64,000 nt of DNA. It comes from Helopsaltes ochotensis (taxonomy: Eukaryota > Chordata > Aves > Passeriformes > Locustellidae). Positions 12,801 through 27,800 of the stretch are shown here, one piece after another (position 1 is the stretch's first letter; each line of letters begins with the position of its first letter). Position numbers and translations under genes: made by a program. The stretch is from NCBI GenBank assembly GCA_013400155.1, contig VXBM01000010.1, positions 1,102,886-1,166,885 of the forward strand. The letters are read 5' to 3'. The notes below the pieces were generated by a model. It saw only the letters and a list, made by a program, of their open reading frames with translations, made no database searches and was not told the origin of the DNA.

Positions 12801-15800
12801 TCTACTCACAGATAATAATTGCAAGATTGGTATACTTAAACTAAGACCTCCCAAAAGTATTGTAGCTTATATTTAGAGTCAATTACAAGACTTCCATTTG
12901 CATTATGTATATTTCTATTTATAAATACAACATATTCATCTTAAGTCTTTATAGTATCAGCAGCTTTATTCTACTTTATAGTCATCTTTCAGCTTAAAAT
13001 AGTATAGGAACACAGTTAACTACCTGCGGGTCCGTGGAGGCTTTGGTGGAGGAGAATCCTGTTTCTCAGCATCTGAAGAACTGACAGGATTTTCTGTATT
13101 ATTTTCATCCTGATTAAAAGAAAAAAGGGTATTTTTATTCATGGCTGTAAAGCTGATACACACAATATTTGACCTGGGAGGTCTAAAGATCTGTAATGAC
13201 ACTTGGCGGTAATATATAACAATATGACCTATTTTTGGCTATAATAAAGAGATCACTTGGAAAACTCTATTGTAAATACACACATTTTTTATCTTGTATA
13301 TCCAACTTGAGATTTTTCTGACTGAAGATTCTGGTCTGCTTGCCACTGAACAATCCACTAGAGAAAATATTCAAAAGTTGATCTTCCTTTAGTAGTGAGC
13401 AAGCTCTAGTACACCCTCCCAATTATTCATGTTGAATAATTATATCAATAATTGGATAGTAAAGCATTTATTTTCCAGTCAGTCTAATTATTTTCACTTG
13501 TACAATCACGCCAGTGAAGATAAGAATAATCTACAGTGTCATAAGAAAATAAGCATGATCTTACCACTTGTATCCTAATACATTGACCTAAAAATCACTT
13601 TCAAATAATCTCCCATTTGTGTACAAGAAAGTTTAACTTACTCAGCCAAGTAGGAAGATTTTAATTTCCCTTTAGGACTATAAATATAGAAGACATTTTA
13701 TATATGCATATATTTATAAATCCATACACACATGTATATACATGTAAAATACTGTTGTGGGTTAACCCTGGCAGGCAGCTAAGCCCCACAGAGCCACTCT
13801 CACTCTCATTTCTCCACTCCACCCCTGGAGGGGAAAGAGGAACAGCAGGAAAACTTCTGGGTCAAGACAAAATTGTTTAGTAGGCAAAGGAGAAGTGGGA
13901 GGAGATAAAAAGAAATCAAACAGGCAATGCAAAAGCAATCACTCAATCTCCCACAGGTGGGCCTTTGCCAGTTCCTGACTGTGCAAACATTGTTCAGCAA
14001 TAGCTGCAGTATGAGCTACAAGTAACCAACCATCAGCACTGTTTTCACCACAGATCTAAAGCACAGCGACCCAAGAGTGACTATCAACTGTTTGAATCCA
14101 GCCACTAAGCAGAAATAAGGAAAAAACCTGTCCTAGGTTACAATGCAAGATGTGCCCAAAATCTATTCTATCACCACCTCCATGAACTGTTAATGGGCCC
14201 ATCAATGCCTTGCTGCATGACTCATAGATAACTCCCTCTGGGAGCTGTCTCTGTTAATGGGCAATCAAGGACCCACTGCAGGACTCAGAGAATGATATCA
14301 CCCCATTGAGAGATGCTCCGCCCAGAGGGAGGAGACAAGCATTCCCACCTGAATATAATGTGGGATTTGGGGGCCATTACCCACTGGATTTTGCAGAGGA
14401 CAAAAGCTACCAGACCTTCTCTATGAGATCACTGCTTCAACTAGACAGCTTCATCTGGACGGCTACCACCCCCCTAACTAACAGGGCGTCAGGAGGAGTT
14501 TGTTGTCACCACCGGGCCTGGTCCTGAGGAATCTGCCATCATCTCCTCGCGTGCCTCAGAACTCCGAGCTCTCCTCCTCCTGCCCTGCTGGAGCTGGGCT
14601 GGGGCTGTCCCACCGCCACTGCTTCCTCAGCACTGCTTTAGGGCTTTCCACTACAATGTGGCCCTGCAGCCCCCTGCCCAGTCAGGACACCCCTGCTTCT
14701 CCAGCTATCACCGACAGAGCTTCTCATCTCACCCACCAGCCTGGGATTTCCCACCATTCCAGCTTGGTGCTCTCGGAGTCCCGCATGGAATCAGACTGCC
14801 CCGGGCTTTGTGAAGCAAAGTCCCTCAAGGTCCCTGGCTCTGTTTACTGTTAATGCTGTAGTTGTTGTTTGTTTGTCTTGTTATACATATTAGTAAAGAA
14901 CTGTTTTTCCTATCTTTCAAACCAAGACAACCATATATGATTAAAAATGAAAACAGAACATGCAACAGTCTGAAGCTGGCATACCATTTCCAAAAGTGTG
15001 CCACAGCCAAAGACCCAACAAAACCAAGGAGGACCTTGGTTAGTGTTATCTTAACTTTAATGCTCGCTTAACCTAATGGCTTTTCTTGCAGTTCTCTTTT
15101 GAAAAGGAATCTTAAAGAACAAATATCCCAAATTGGTGTGATAGATTTCAAAGCACAATACCACATTCAGGCAATAGGGTCTGCTGTCTGCCAGCCTACC
15201 TGCTGAGACTGTTGGTAGATACTGACCTTCTTCAGTATTGCAGAACAAAAGGGAATTCCCTGCTAAATTTCTGCTTCAGATGTGATAGTTGCATTTGAAT
15301 TCAGCAAACAATTTTTGCTTTAGAAGATAAACTACAAGTTGCCTCAACAGTTAACTAACTTTACTTCAATTTAGATTAATAAGTTATGCGTTTTTAATTT
15401 CCATTACTTGTCTTAAAAGTTATCATACCACTGTTGGCTACTCTGAGAGTCTATTATCAAATTCTATTCCTCAGTGTAGTAAGTGGAGCTTTACCTGTAA
15501 AGAAAAAAATTAACTATTTTGATCTTTCTTACTGCTTTTTCCCTAACTGCCTCCATTAACTTGCTGTCAAATATAATATTGCACAAGTACTCCAGCAGAA
15601 ATACCCTATTGTTCCTTAATGAATGGATTGTGTTAGCCCTTTCAGGGAAATTGCACAGGGAGTTCATTGTCCTGTTGACCACTAGCTGTAACTATCAGGG
15701 GTTTTTTGGAGTAAGTTTCAGTTAGCAGATAAAAGCCACTCATTTAAATGAACACAACTGAAGCTCACACTGCAGTCAATCAAAGTTGTTTGGTTTTCAT

Positions 15801-18800
15801 AGAATCATAGAACAGTTTGTGTAGGAAGGGACCTTCAAAGGCCATTTAATCCACACCTCCCTGCAATGAGCAGGGACAGCTTTAAAAAGATCAAGTTACT
15901 CAGAGCCCTGTCCAAGCTGGCCTTGGCTGTTGTCAGGAATGCCAGGATGGGGCATCTACAGCCTCTGGGCAACTTGTTCCAATGTTTCATCACCCTCATC
16001 ATAAAACATTTCCTCTTTCCATCTAGGCTGAATGTCTTTGAGTTTAAAACCATTATACTTTGTCCTACTACAACAGGCCCTGCTAAAAAGTCTGTCCCCA
16101 TCTTTCTTATAAGCCCCCTTGAAGCACTGCAAGGCCACAATAAGGTCTCCCTGGAGCCTTCTTTTCTCCAGCCTAAACAACCACAACTCTCAGTGTGTTT
16201 TCTGAGGAGACCTGTTTATCTCTCTGTTCATCTTTGTGTCCCTCCTCTGGACTCACTCCAACTGGTCCTTCCTGTGCTGGAGACCCCAGTGCTGGATGCA
16301 GTACCCAAGGTAGGGTCCCACAGGCATGGAGTAGAGGGGCAGAATCACCTCCGTGTTTGCATCCGGATTTGGAGGCCCCAGCACCAGAAACATTACCAGG
16401 GGGCATGAATATCCAACCCCTCTTACCAGCTCCTCTCAAAAAAGTAAAAAAGCAATTTCCTACTTTTTGACATCAAGTAATGAGCAACCATACAGATCAT
16501 TTAACAAATATGGATATTAATTTTATTGCCCCATTCAGGCAGGGGACCATGCTGAAGCTTGGTGCCAAAGATGCTGAGGCTCCCAGTATTCAGCAATAAA
16601 CTCAGTTTCCTGCTCAATGGTTGTGTCATGTTCCTCCCCACTTCCCCCAGTTGTGCTGTGCAAACTCTGAATCTCTCCCTTATGTATTGGTTACTATGGA
16701 TAGCACACTAAGTGCATGGGTATTGTACAAAAAAAGGCTCCTCTTACTCATAAGTACTAACAACCAAAGTTAGAAATGAACACATCCTAAACAACTGCAT
16801 CCTGAGAACAAAGTGGGCTGCTGGCCTTGCTTCAGCACCACAGCACATCCCAATTTCACAAGGCAGAAAGATACCAGAAAGAGCGAGACTCCACAAGAGT
16901 TCCTCCCCCTCACCACCAACTTCTGCATCCTACAACAGATCAGCAAAGTCTCCCAGTTCAGTTCCACTAGGACAGACGTTTTCAGGAACACATTTCTTCT
17001 TCATGCACTCAGTTTTCTAAAGGGTATTGGCAAGGGAAAGGGTGTGCCTGTTGGCTCTAGACTCACTTGTCCAGAAAACAAACCAGCAGCTGCATCCCTG
17101 TCCTTCTATGTTTGTAAAGTGAAGTGTTTGTGAACAGAATGTTTCCTGAGATATGCTTTTCTCCCAGGCTGAAGAAAAAGCTCATTAAAGAAGCTAACAT
17201 ATGTCAAAGCTTTTTAAAACTCCACGTATACAGCAAGAAGCTGTTCCTAGTTGAGACAGGCAGGAGTAGTGAAAAGGCACTGCCATTTTGCTACTGGTAA
17301 CAAAATGTATGTATAAGCCTTACAAAAATGTATATAAACTGAAATGTCCAAGGCACATACACAGCCACAGAGTTTACAAAAACAATTCCTTGAAAAAAAT
17401 TAAATTTAAACCCCCAAACAAACAAAACCCAACAAGAGAACCTGCACACACAAAATGGTACTTTCAAATTTAACACCAAAAAGCCAGTGGTTACCCCAAT
17501 TTATGGTTACACAGGGAAGGCTTCAGGCAGAGATGTGTTCAAAACTTTCACCTGTGCATCAGGTTAAACTCCAGATCTATTCACTGTTTTAGTTACATTG
17601 AATGAGGAGCAAGAATGATTACAGGAATTACTGTCATCAAAAAGAGAGGTAATTTGCTACTTTCCTTAATTAGGTCAAGGGATTAATGTTTCTGTGAAGT
17701 CTTCACTTACTTTAAGAGAAGTCATTCCCTGTTACTTGTTCTCAGTTCTGTGTTACAAGAAATAGGGAATAACCAGTATTTTGAGTATTTATCACCCTTG
17801 AGTGACACCAACTCCCAGATTTCCCTGTCATATACCCAACTAAGCGAATAGGGAAACATGCAGCAAAATTAGCACGGAGCAGAAACGAGGAAGCTCAGCT
17901 CTGAAAGTGAATATAGGGTATCTCACTGGGATGACTGCATCTGTTGAGAAGAGCAGATGGTGGTATTAAGAAAAAGCCTTCCACAGCCTTTCTAAGCATA
18001 GCTTATCGACATCAGTCAACACTCCCTTGCTTCTCCAGACAGATGTTGCATTCTCAGGCAGAGCAGTTTTTAAAAGTATCAGCTTAGACAAACCAGGACA
18101 ACATACGTAGCTCACAGGGGTCATCATACAGAATAATGTCTTAAAAATGGATTAACAAATGTGCAATTCACTAAGTGTTCAGTGTAGCACCCTGCTTTCT
18201 CACGGAGGACAATTATCCTACTGTGGCAGGCTTCTCACTGCAATACGGATAAACAAAAGAACAGGATCTTTCCCCAACCTTTGTGCAACCTTGCATCAAA
18301 TGCTCAACAGCTCAAGAGGTCCCTTGGAGCTGCTCCCCTGAGGAAGTAGCTACTGAGATCAAGTGAAACTGCTCATAGTTAGGAATTTCTAGGTATTCTG
18401 TTAGATTGCACATATATAGACGTGTGCATACTTACCTATGAAAGACTACATTAACAATGACCAGATCATAAACTCAAATACTTTGTGTAGATTGCCCCAT
18501 GTCTACTAAAATGCAGAGTAACTTACGTTCCTGTAGTAATGCAGAGAAACAAGGAATTCTCACAGCAGATGCAGTGTCTGAACCCAGCTTGCTAAGGTAA
18601 CCCAAACTGTGCTATTGTCTCCCAAGGGGGGTCTTTCCCCCCACCTGCTTCCTCCACTGGCTCAGCCACCAAAGAGTGCTGCCACTAACTTCAAGCAAAT
18701 ACAGCATCATAGTCTTAGACTGAGATTTCACACACACTGCCTACAATTCAAAACCTTTTGCCCAGGAATTGCAATGTATCGTGTTCTTTTGGAATTCACA

Positions 18801-21800
18801 GTGGAAAAATTTAATGTCATTCAGAAGCTTTTTGTACTGGTAAAATACTGGCAAATTTACTGCAAAGACTCCTCCAGAATTAATCTCATGTTTTCCCTTA
18901 AAAGGAATTGAGGCATTCCTTTTGCCCTTTTCATAAGGCAGCATGGGAATCACTGAGCATCAGTAGATAAAAAGAGAAATACTTCAGATCAAAATGATAC
19001 ACTCAAGTGACTCAGATTAAACAAAACATTCCAACAGAGGCAATGAGATAAATGTCTCTGAAGAAATACATGATTTTTTAGAATGCTGCGATAACAAAAA
19101 ATATCCTTCCAAGCTGCCAAACAGCAAAGAGAATATGAACAGCAGTCTTTTCACTTACAGTTTCTAAACCATTAATGTTTCAAATAACAACATTCTTATA
19201 GCAGCTGATTCCTCCATGACTTCTAAGAGTGCAGTCAACCCCAGCAACAGAGCTGTCGCTTTTACAGCACAAAATGCAGGAGACACTGGAGAGTACTAGC
19301 ACTGCCAGATCTTGGAGAAAGTGTTTATTAACACAAGCTTCTACTTGTGGATAAGGACAAAACAAGGACTTGCAGTACTGTAACATACTTGGTACTGTCA
19401 AGAGAAAAAATTCAACACGAAACATTTTTGAATTGAGAGTGAGCTTGGTTGTTTGTCTTTTAACCAATTTTCTTTTTCTGATTTCCAAACAGAACATCCA
19501 ACTTGATTAAATTCCATATGAATCAGACTTTCCAAGACAGCTACAGTTCACTTCAGCTCATGAAGAATCCTCTCACATAACCCATAAAATATTTTACTGA
19601 TACAAATCTGACTGATACTTAATCAGGTGACCAAGACTAATGATCTCAAATACATTTCAAAGCTTCCAAACACAACACCAACTGTAACATTTTCACAGCA
19701 GTACTAACAAAGCCAATGATGGTGAGAAGCACAGCTATTGACTTGAAATACATGACAATATCATCAAGAATTTCAGTGGGAAGGGCTTCAGTCCAAGACA
19801 CTGGTCCAATTTAATTGTTTGGTAACTTGAAAGTACAACTAAGTGGGGGAGGGGAATCATTCTGATTATCAAATTTAGCATCTGAATTCTTTTCTTATCA
19901 CAAAAAAGATGGCTCCTGAGCAGCAATTCTTCACCCTGAAATTTGGCTGCTGTGGGGTACTACTGAAAATATCGGTATCTGAGCAGAGCTTTCCTTATTT
20001 CATTTCAATACTTGATGTTATGTTAAACATTTGTAGTTCTACACATTCACAACAGGTATAATTATATGGTAAGAATATACGTTTAGTACATTAAAACACA
20101 TCATATATTTTCTACATGGTTTTGAATCTATCAAATTCCAATGGAAATTCTAACCCTAACATAAGTCTAATTTCAAACACTGCATGCCTTTCTGATTTTA
20201 CAGGATTGTTTCCAGCAGGGCAATGCTGGCAAGTTCACAGGAACACACGTTCAGGATTGTGTCTGAGCTACTTCCCCATGAATATTGTCCCTCGCTGCCA
20301 ATCAGATTAACCTTTTACTGGGATGTTACTGGCAAGCTCTGCTTACAGAGCCTCTGGAACTCAACCCATTTCAAACACTGCTTGAAATGAGAAAAGCAAC
20401 AGGAAAACAAAAGCATGAAACCAACCCTACAGAGCACTCCAGCTCTTCACAGTATTATCAAAAGAGAATAAATAGAATAAATGACATTTCCTCTTCAGCC
20501 CAGAAGCATCTCCTTCTTAACTACAATATCCAAAGTAGCACAAGAAGTTGACTTGGAATTGTTTTCACTGGACATAATTAAAACAGTTCACATATTGAAA
20601 ATTTCATACTTGCTGTAGCATCTGCAGGCAGAGTAATATACAAGAAGGAGGCTTAAAATATTACATTGTATTTAATTAAGTTACTTGAAAATTTCCTTTC
20701 TCAGAATTAGGGTTTTTTTTAAAAGAAAGCAAACTAGAAAATTTCTGAGGAAAATCAGACATTATATACAACACATGCTACATAACACCCCTGGAGGTAA
20801 AAAAGGAGCTTTGCCAGAATATCAAAGTGATGTCTCAAGTGTGCTTCAAAGTTTTGAGAATCAGGTTAAAACTACAAGAAAATATTTAACTGGATATGTG
20901 AGGTTTCTCTCATAAATCTAGAACAGAAGCTAAGCTTATACCAGTTAATTCCTTGAAAGCAAATTTTCTAACCAATGGACAGTAGCAAGTTTCGATACCA
21001 AACTTTTAAATCCAGAAATTCTTCACCCATGAGACATTTTTCGCCTCAACCTTTCTGTAGAATTATTCAAGTAACAGTAGGAAGAAGCATAATTTCCCAA
21101 AATTATGCCTAGTCAGACAAAGATTTATTTTGCCTGCTTCCTGCAGTGACCAAAAGGAACTTCCAGGGAAGAATAAGATCAGAGCAGGCATACAGGGATC
21201 CTTCCCTAGAATGTTTCCATCAGATTGCAACTCCGGAACTTCATAGGTCAGAGGTTAGTGAAGCTCATGGAAGAAGATTCCAAGACCGTGAGATATTCAC
21301 CCCAAAGATACAGACTTTCAGCTGCAAGGAGCTCTGCAGTTTCATGTTGCATTTTTTATACAAATGTCACTTTTTTAATAAAGTCTTTCAGGTCTCACTG
21401 GTATCCCTTAGAAAAAACTAATAGTAATCAACTTTCTGTTGTTACTCAGCCTCTGTTGTATCTAACCTCAGCCATTTTTTATCCACCTCAGTCTGGCTGA
21501 TCTTTAGATTGAGCCTTCCAACACCCTTGATCCTTGTCCAGTTGTTTAATGTTCAAATTCTGTAACATATTTTTGAGATAAGCAGACATGCAGTCAGTAG
21601 TCAAACTGCAAGGTACCCACACAAGGGCATTACATTCTCTGCTCCTACTAGTTTCCAAGTAACTGCTCAAATTCAAATTCCTTTACTTGATCATAAAGCA
21701 AGATCATATCCAAGTAAAACTCAAAACTCACACTCCATCACTGCCTTTTCAGAGCTGGGATTTATCCCTCTCTCACCCTCACGTACATTAACTATCCATT

Positions 21801-24800
21801 TTCTATTTGGTTTTGTTTTATTAGTCAGCAAATCTCTCAAGCTGTGCTCAAGACAGCACTTGCCTTTGTTACAGACGATCACCATATTGTGCCACAGCTT
21901 TACTCCCCTTCTGGAATATGTAAGTCATTTAGTATATATAGCAATAGGAAGAAGTAAATAAGAGACATTTTTTGATTCTATATAAGAGCACAGACACAGG
22001 TCAGATTTAAGTCAAATAATCAGAAGATAAAATAGTAGGTAGATCTATTGTATTATCAAAACTCAAGTACTTAGAAATTACTTCTGTACAAAGCTAATCA
22101 ATCTGCATATTCCAAACCCTGCCATGCTCATTTCTCAGGAAAAAAAAGTCACACATCAGCTTAATCCAATGCGTAACAAATAAAAGCAGCCAGCCCTAGC
22201 CATATTGCAGTTAGTCAACAGGATTCTTGTCATGACTAAAGACCCCATAAGTACTGCATGAACTGATAGAAATTCTTAGTAGTCAGCAGAAGGATGGATG
22301 CCTTTAATCCAAGAATTGAAAACATTCTAGACTTCCTAGAAAGCACAAGCAGAGGACAGCTAAATCCCTAAAATAAATGTGATGCTTATTAATAAAAGGA
22401 CATTTCAAATTGCTTCCAGATATTCCAAAGAGTCCTGAAGATACTGCTCATACTCCCTCTAGAGAGCTATGGAATCTACACCAATTAGGGACAGAAAATC
22501 ACTGAATAAAAACAAAACACAATCCAGGGACAAAGGGTGGTACAGAGTTCTGGACAGTTAAGAATATATTCATCCAAAAAGCCATGTTTCACATAGCGCC
22601 CAGAAACAGCCAAGAAAACATATCTAATCATTAAAAAGAGAATAAACCTACAGGGAATATAAAATTCAAGGGGAAGGCCAGAAAGCCAGAAAATCCTCAA
22701 ATACTGTGAATACCAGTAAAGAATATTTTTCCACTTCCTTCTCCTTTCTTAAAAGGGTAGAGCATGAAGCTCCCTGACAAAAGCATTTTAAACTTGTTTT
22801 TCTCTCCCCTAATCTATTTCAATGCAAGCGGTATTTTAAAAAACATGAGAACTTAATAAGATCACACCATTGAACACTTTAAAAACAACTTCACAGGAGA
22901 ATTTTCATCAGAAGCTAACAGCTACATATGGGAAAGACACCTACCACTCCATCTGCAATCTTCCAGTCTGCACAACTTTCATATTTTTGCAGTTGCTTTT
23001 CAAACAGTTGTGCTATGGCTCGATGGACAAGTTCATACTGCTCCTATAATAAGGTACCAGACAAAAATTAATGCAAAAGATCCTTTTAAAGAATAGAAAT
23101 ATATTATCACACTCATTTTAAAACAAACTTTACCTTTGTTTGCACTGCAGAATGCCTCTGCGTCCTCATTTCCTGTATTAAATTAAATACATTGAATTCT
23201 TCAGGTATTTTCTGAAATACAGAAGCAAGTTAATTACAATGACATAACTGTCAGAACAGCAATACAAAAGCTGTTAAACATCAAAAAAAAAAGTGTAACT
23301 TTTATAAGTAAAACTAATCTGTTCTCTCCACACTGCAACTATTTTTTTTTCAAAGCAACTCCAAAGTGACATTTAATTTAGACCAGATGAGAGCATTTCA
23401 AGTATTTTTGAAATGAGATGTCATTAATATGTCATTGCAATGTTAACAATGCTTCATAATCTAAAAATCCCAGAATGAAGTTATCCCTTTCCATTTGAGC
23501 TGCACATAAATCAGAAAGACTGAGAAAGTTGAATTCAAAAATCAATTTATACTGAAATTTATTTTTTAAAAATTAGAATTTATAGTGACCTTTTTAGATA
23601 AAAACTTGCTATCAAAGGAAAGTAAGTTCATACTAAAGCACAAATGCAATGAAACTAATCATCCAACCTATCAAGTGAGTTCCAGAATGTCCTAAACATT
23701 TCACTATTTCTGAACACTTGGAAACTCAATCAATCACTGATATGAAATTACAGAATGTCATAAAACTTCTTTTAGGATTCCTTACCCCAGCTTTAAGCAA
23801 ATTCCATGTATAATCTATGGCACAGATGGCTCCTGTTCTTCCACACCCTGCACTATGAACATGAACAGATAGGTATTATTTCAAATTGATAAAAAAACCT
23901 GTAAGTCTTATATTTCATAAATCCACGTTAAAAAAAAAATTCAAATCCTTCAACTATCATTTTAATTTCATGCCTGACACTACAGTGTCTTAAAAATAAA
24001 ATCAGCAGTGCAAAATATAGCATTGAATTTTTTAATGCAAGTTTTCATAGCCATTTGGAACTGCAGTCATACATTTAAAGACTTGTCACATTTTTCTGAT
24101 TTAGTATCACATCCGTATTTTCTGCTTTTTAGGTAAAAACCTAGATCTGAAAGTTTAAGAATGACAGTAAACTAACTTACTTATTTTTCTTAATTGTATG
24201 AATTCCTCTGTTTTACACATGCAGAGTTATAATTAATGCACATTTTTTACATAATAATTACACTGTTGTAAAGAATCAACTTTCAGAATTATACTGACAT
24301 TCAAAAACAACAGATAAGGTGAACAGATTTCAATGCTAAGTCAGTTTATGGTTTTAGACCTCACTTAAGAGTGAGAAAAAAAGAATGCAGCCCTTGAAGA
24401 GAATAACTAAGCTCTAAAGAGTTAATAAGTCCCACGAATTTAACAAGTCTTGGCTTATAAATCTGTATTTGATTTTTCCTGACATAATACATGAACTTAT
24501 GTTGCTTTAAAAAGCATTAAAAACAATAGGCAAGATTTCCAGATAAATTGTCAGAAAGTGTCAATTCAGCAAAATATTTTCCTAGCAGTTCAGTCTCAAC
24601 AGTTCTTCTGTCAGCCAAATTTCAGGTCAAGGATGAAACTGTTGTTCACGAGTAAAGACTTCCCAACTGGAAACCACAGCCTGCTCATTAAAGATCTTTT
24701 TTGTCATATTGGAACAGAGTTCTTAGTGATGCATGTGCCACGTAGTCTCTCCTGTTGAGAATGGAGCCTTTACTCCAAAGTTGATTTGCAGTGATCTTCA

Positions 24801-27800
24801 AAGTCTGTTTTGTCCTGAACAGGATTTTACATCGTAAGAACTTCAAAACGTGTCCCCTTTCAAAGCCTCATTTTTTTCTGATTGATACTCTGCCTTAAAC
24901 TGAAGTAAAAGCAAAATCTCACTGTTGTATCAGTTTTGATAAAATGAAACCTGTATGATTTTGAATTAAATTTTGACACAAGAAATTTTTTTCAACTAAA
25001 ATAAATAAATAAATTATGACTTAGAACCAAAACTAGTGCATCTCATAACAAAAGTCTAGACATCAAAAAATGAAAATGTTTAAAAATGAAAAGATAAATA
25101 CACTTGATACCTGCAGTGTATGCAAATAGGAACATCTTCATGTTCCTGGTATTCTCTCATCAAGCTGATCATGTCCAGAATAGAATCAAAAGATGAAGGG
25201 ACATCGTGGTCAGGCCAGTTAACATAATGAAATTGATAGACACTACGAGTCTCCTAAGGGAGAGGCAGGGAGAAAGGTGTTAATGATAACCCATATTTGA
25301 GTCTGTACCAAAGAAGTAGTTCTATGAACCTTTGCTTTGACAAGCAAAGTCATTTATTGGATTAAAAAAACCCTACAGCTTACACCACTTCAAAAAACAC
25401 AAGAGAAATTCTAAAGTCATACTGGAAGTGCTACTAATGCATAAGAAGATGCTCTGTGGGACTGTTTAGAAACCTCTCTCTATTACATGGGTAAAGGACC
25501 AACAATGCTGCACCATATGAAAAGGTCCTGTGTCCTTACAGCTGTAACTTAGAAATGGAGGAAGAATCTTTCAAGTGGTCTGTCTTTTTCTAGTTTTACT
25601 TTGCTATCTTACAGTGAGGAAAAAAAATGGGGGCAAAAGTGTTGTTTTGTCACATTACAAAATAAAGTGTGTGCACATGTGCACAGGCTCACAGAGGGAA
25701 ACTAAGAAAACAACAGAAATAATCAAGACCACATCTAAATATGGATCACACTTGCAACAACAATAGGTACGCTTTTGTTCTAGGAACAGGAGTTACAATA
25801 GTACTAAAGACAAGGTAAGAAACAAGCTTTAGAACAGCTTAGTTACTCAGCTACCTGAATCCCTGAAAATCCTCTTTCATCACTATCCAAAGCCTCTGCA
25901 GCTACCAGCAGAACTAGTAGCTAATTCTCCTGCACCTTTCCATGCTGGTGTCACTCCTCTGGGTTCCAGTATACCCCTCAAAGTAATGTCCTAGACAGCA
26001 TGAAGCTTTTGTTCCACATTACAGTCTATAGGTTTCAAGACCTAAACTCCCTTCTGTTTAGTTATGTGACAAGCAATACAGCAGGCCTCTTGAACATGGC
26101 AATTTATCTGTTTATGATGCTTGACTTTACCCAGCTCTATGGAAACACCATAGCTAGTTAAAACAAGAGAAAACACAGCCTAAGAAAGCACAGATTTAAA
26201 AATCTAGATGATTATGGAAAACCAAGGCTACCAGTAAAACAGAAGAGCTACAGCTATCTATTAAGCCCCACCAAGAAATTTCACTTAATTACTTTTTTAA
26301 AGACCAGTGATTTTTCACATTAGCCAAATAGTCAGGAACATTAAAAAAAGTTTTTTATATGAAAATAAAAAATTTAAAAAAATTTGTATAGTCCTTTTTT
26401 TCTACTGCTACTTATAAACTAAACAACCAAAATTTTTCTTGAAAATAATCAAGTTTCAGTCAAACTGGTTTTCCTTCTAGAAACTAAAACAACTTTGTAG
26501 ATTTATGGAAATTTTAAATCCTTTTACATAGTTTTTTTTGTATAATAATCCACTGCAAATGCTACAGAAGTGACAACACATACAATTACTCTGGAAAACC
26601 TGAAAACAAAGTTAAAAGCAAACTTTATACTAAAAATACACTTTTCCTCCCCAGTGCAAGACTATGCTTAGAATTCTTCAAAGAAAGATGTAGTTAATTT
26701 TACAGGAATCCTCACCAAATCTGTGATATAAATCTGAAGAAAAACCACTCTATCAGATGCACATATCAAATATCAACACATCTTGTTAACCCTTCCAGTT
26801 AAATTGCTCCTCATAGGAACAAACTTCTGTTTCCTTGCTAAATCAAAAGTTCAGCACAAAGTGTAGCTTTTTGTTGCTGCTTAGTTTCTAAGCAGTACAC
26901 AGGCTTCTAATTGGGACAAAAACTCCAAAGTCAATAGCCAAACATCATTTCCATGTATAGTATAGGCAAGCAAAAATATACATCAGCTACAATTTCTGGT
27001 CTAACTGGTTCATACAATATTCAGGTATTAAAAGGAAGGCAGGTTCTGTTTTTGGTATGCAGTTCTGTTTTGAAGTGCACCATTTCAAAAAATATCACAA
27101 ACAGAAATTCTGTTATCTAAACTGTCTCGCAGCCCAGTCATGAGCACTAACAGAAACAAACTGATTAAGTTCAAGCCTTCCTAGCAAATACTGTATACAA
27201 AAACTATTACCCAAAATTACTCCCCTCATGATTAAACAGTTTTTATAACTGCTGTGGTATCTGTTGTTGAATTGGAGCAAAGCTTTGCTAAAGAAAACAT
27301 AACCACAAATGAGACTAACCTGTAATAAATCATTTATTAATGCAGATTGACAATTAAAATGACAGGTTTTCTGTAAAATAGACTGTAATGCTTTGTGTTT
27401 TTACAGGAGGGCTCTACAGTTTTTATTTACTGGTAGCTGCTTTCCAGTCAAATGAAGTCTGACATTTGACATTTCAGTGTAAGTTTATAAGAAAAGCTTA
27501 AACTATTTGGGAAAACAAGAACATAGATAAAAGGCGAAGAGTTTCACTGTTCCTCCTTTATATCTAAGATTTTAACATCACTTCCAAACTTTATTATTTA
27601 CATACACAATCAGTACCTAAAAAAAAAGATGTTTTTATGACACTTTCTGACATTGTATCATTTTGGAGACTTTTGAGAAACCACTAAAGGTGAGACCAGA
27701 AGTGACTGTGTACTTACATTTTGAAATTCAAGTAATAATGTTCTAATGAAGTAATCTGTTCTTGCTTGCTCAGCCTCCTGAACATGAGAAAACAATAATG

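Larger units (their letters stand above)
13110..22944 (-). other. PTPN12: PTPN12 intron 11
   Basis: 9835 nt, GTAGGT...ATCAG. Repeat content: LTR fragment 13753-14128, LTR 14129-14929 and a CR1 3' end 15799-16355. The remainder (16356-22944) is AT-rich, with short chance open frames and no recognisable element. Confidence 0.92.

Noticed and set aside
15866..16408. 180-codon plus-strand frame and overlapping minus frames
   Set aside because: Entirely within a minus-oriented CR1 3' end; typical long chance frame of that repeat.
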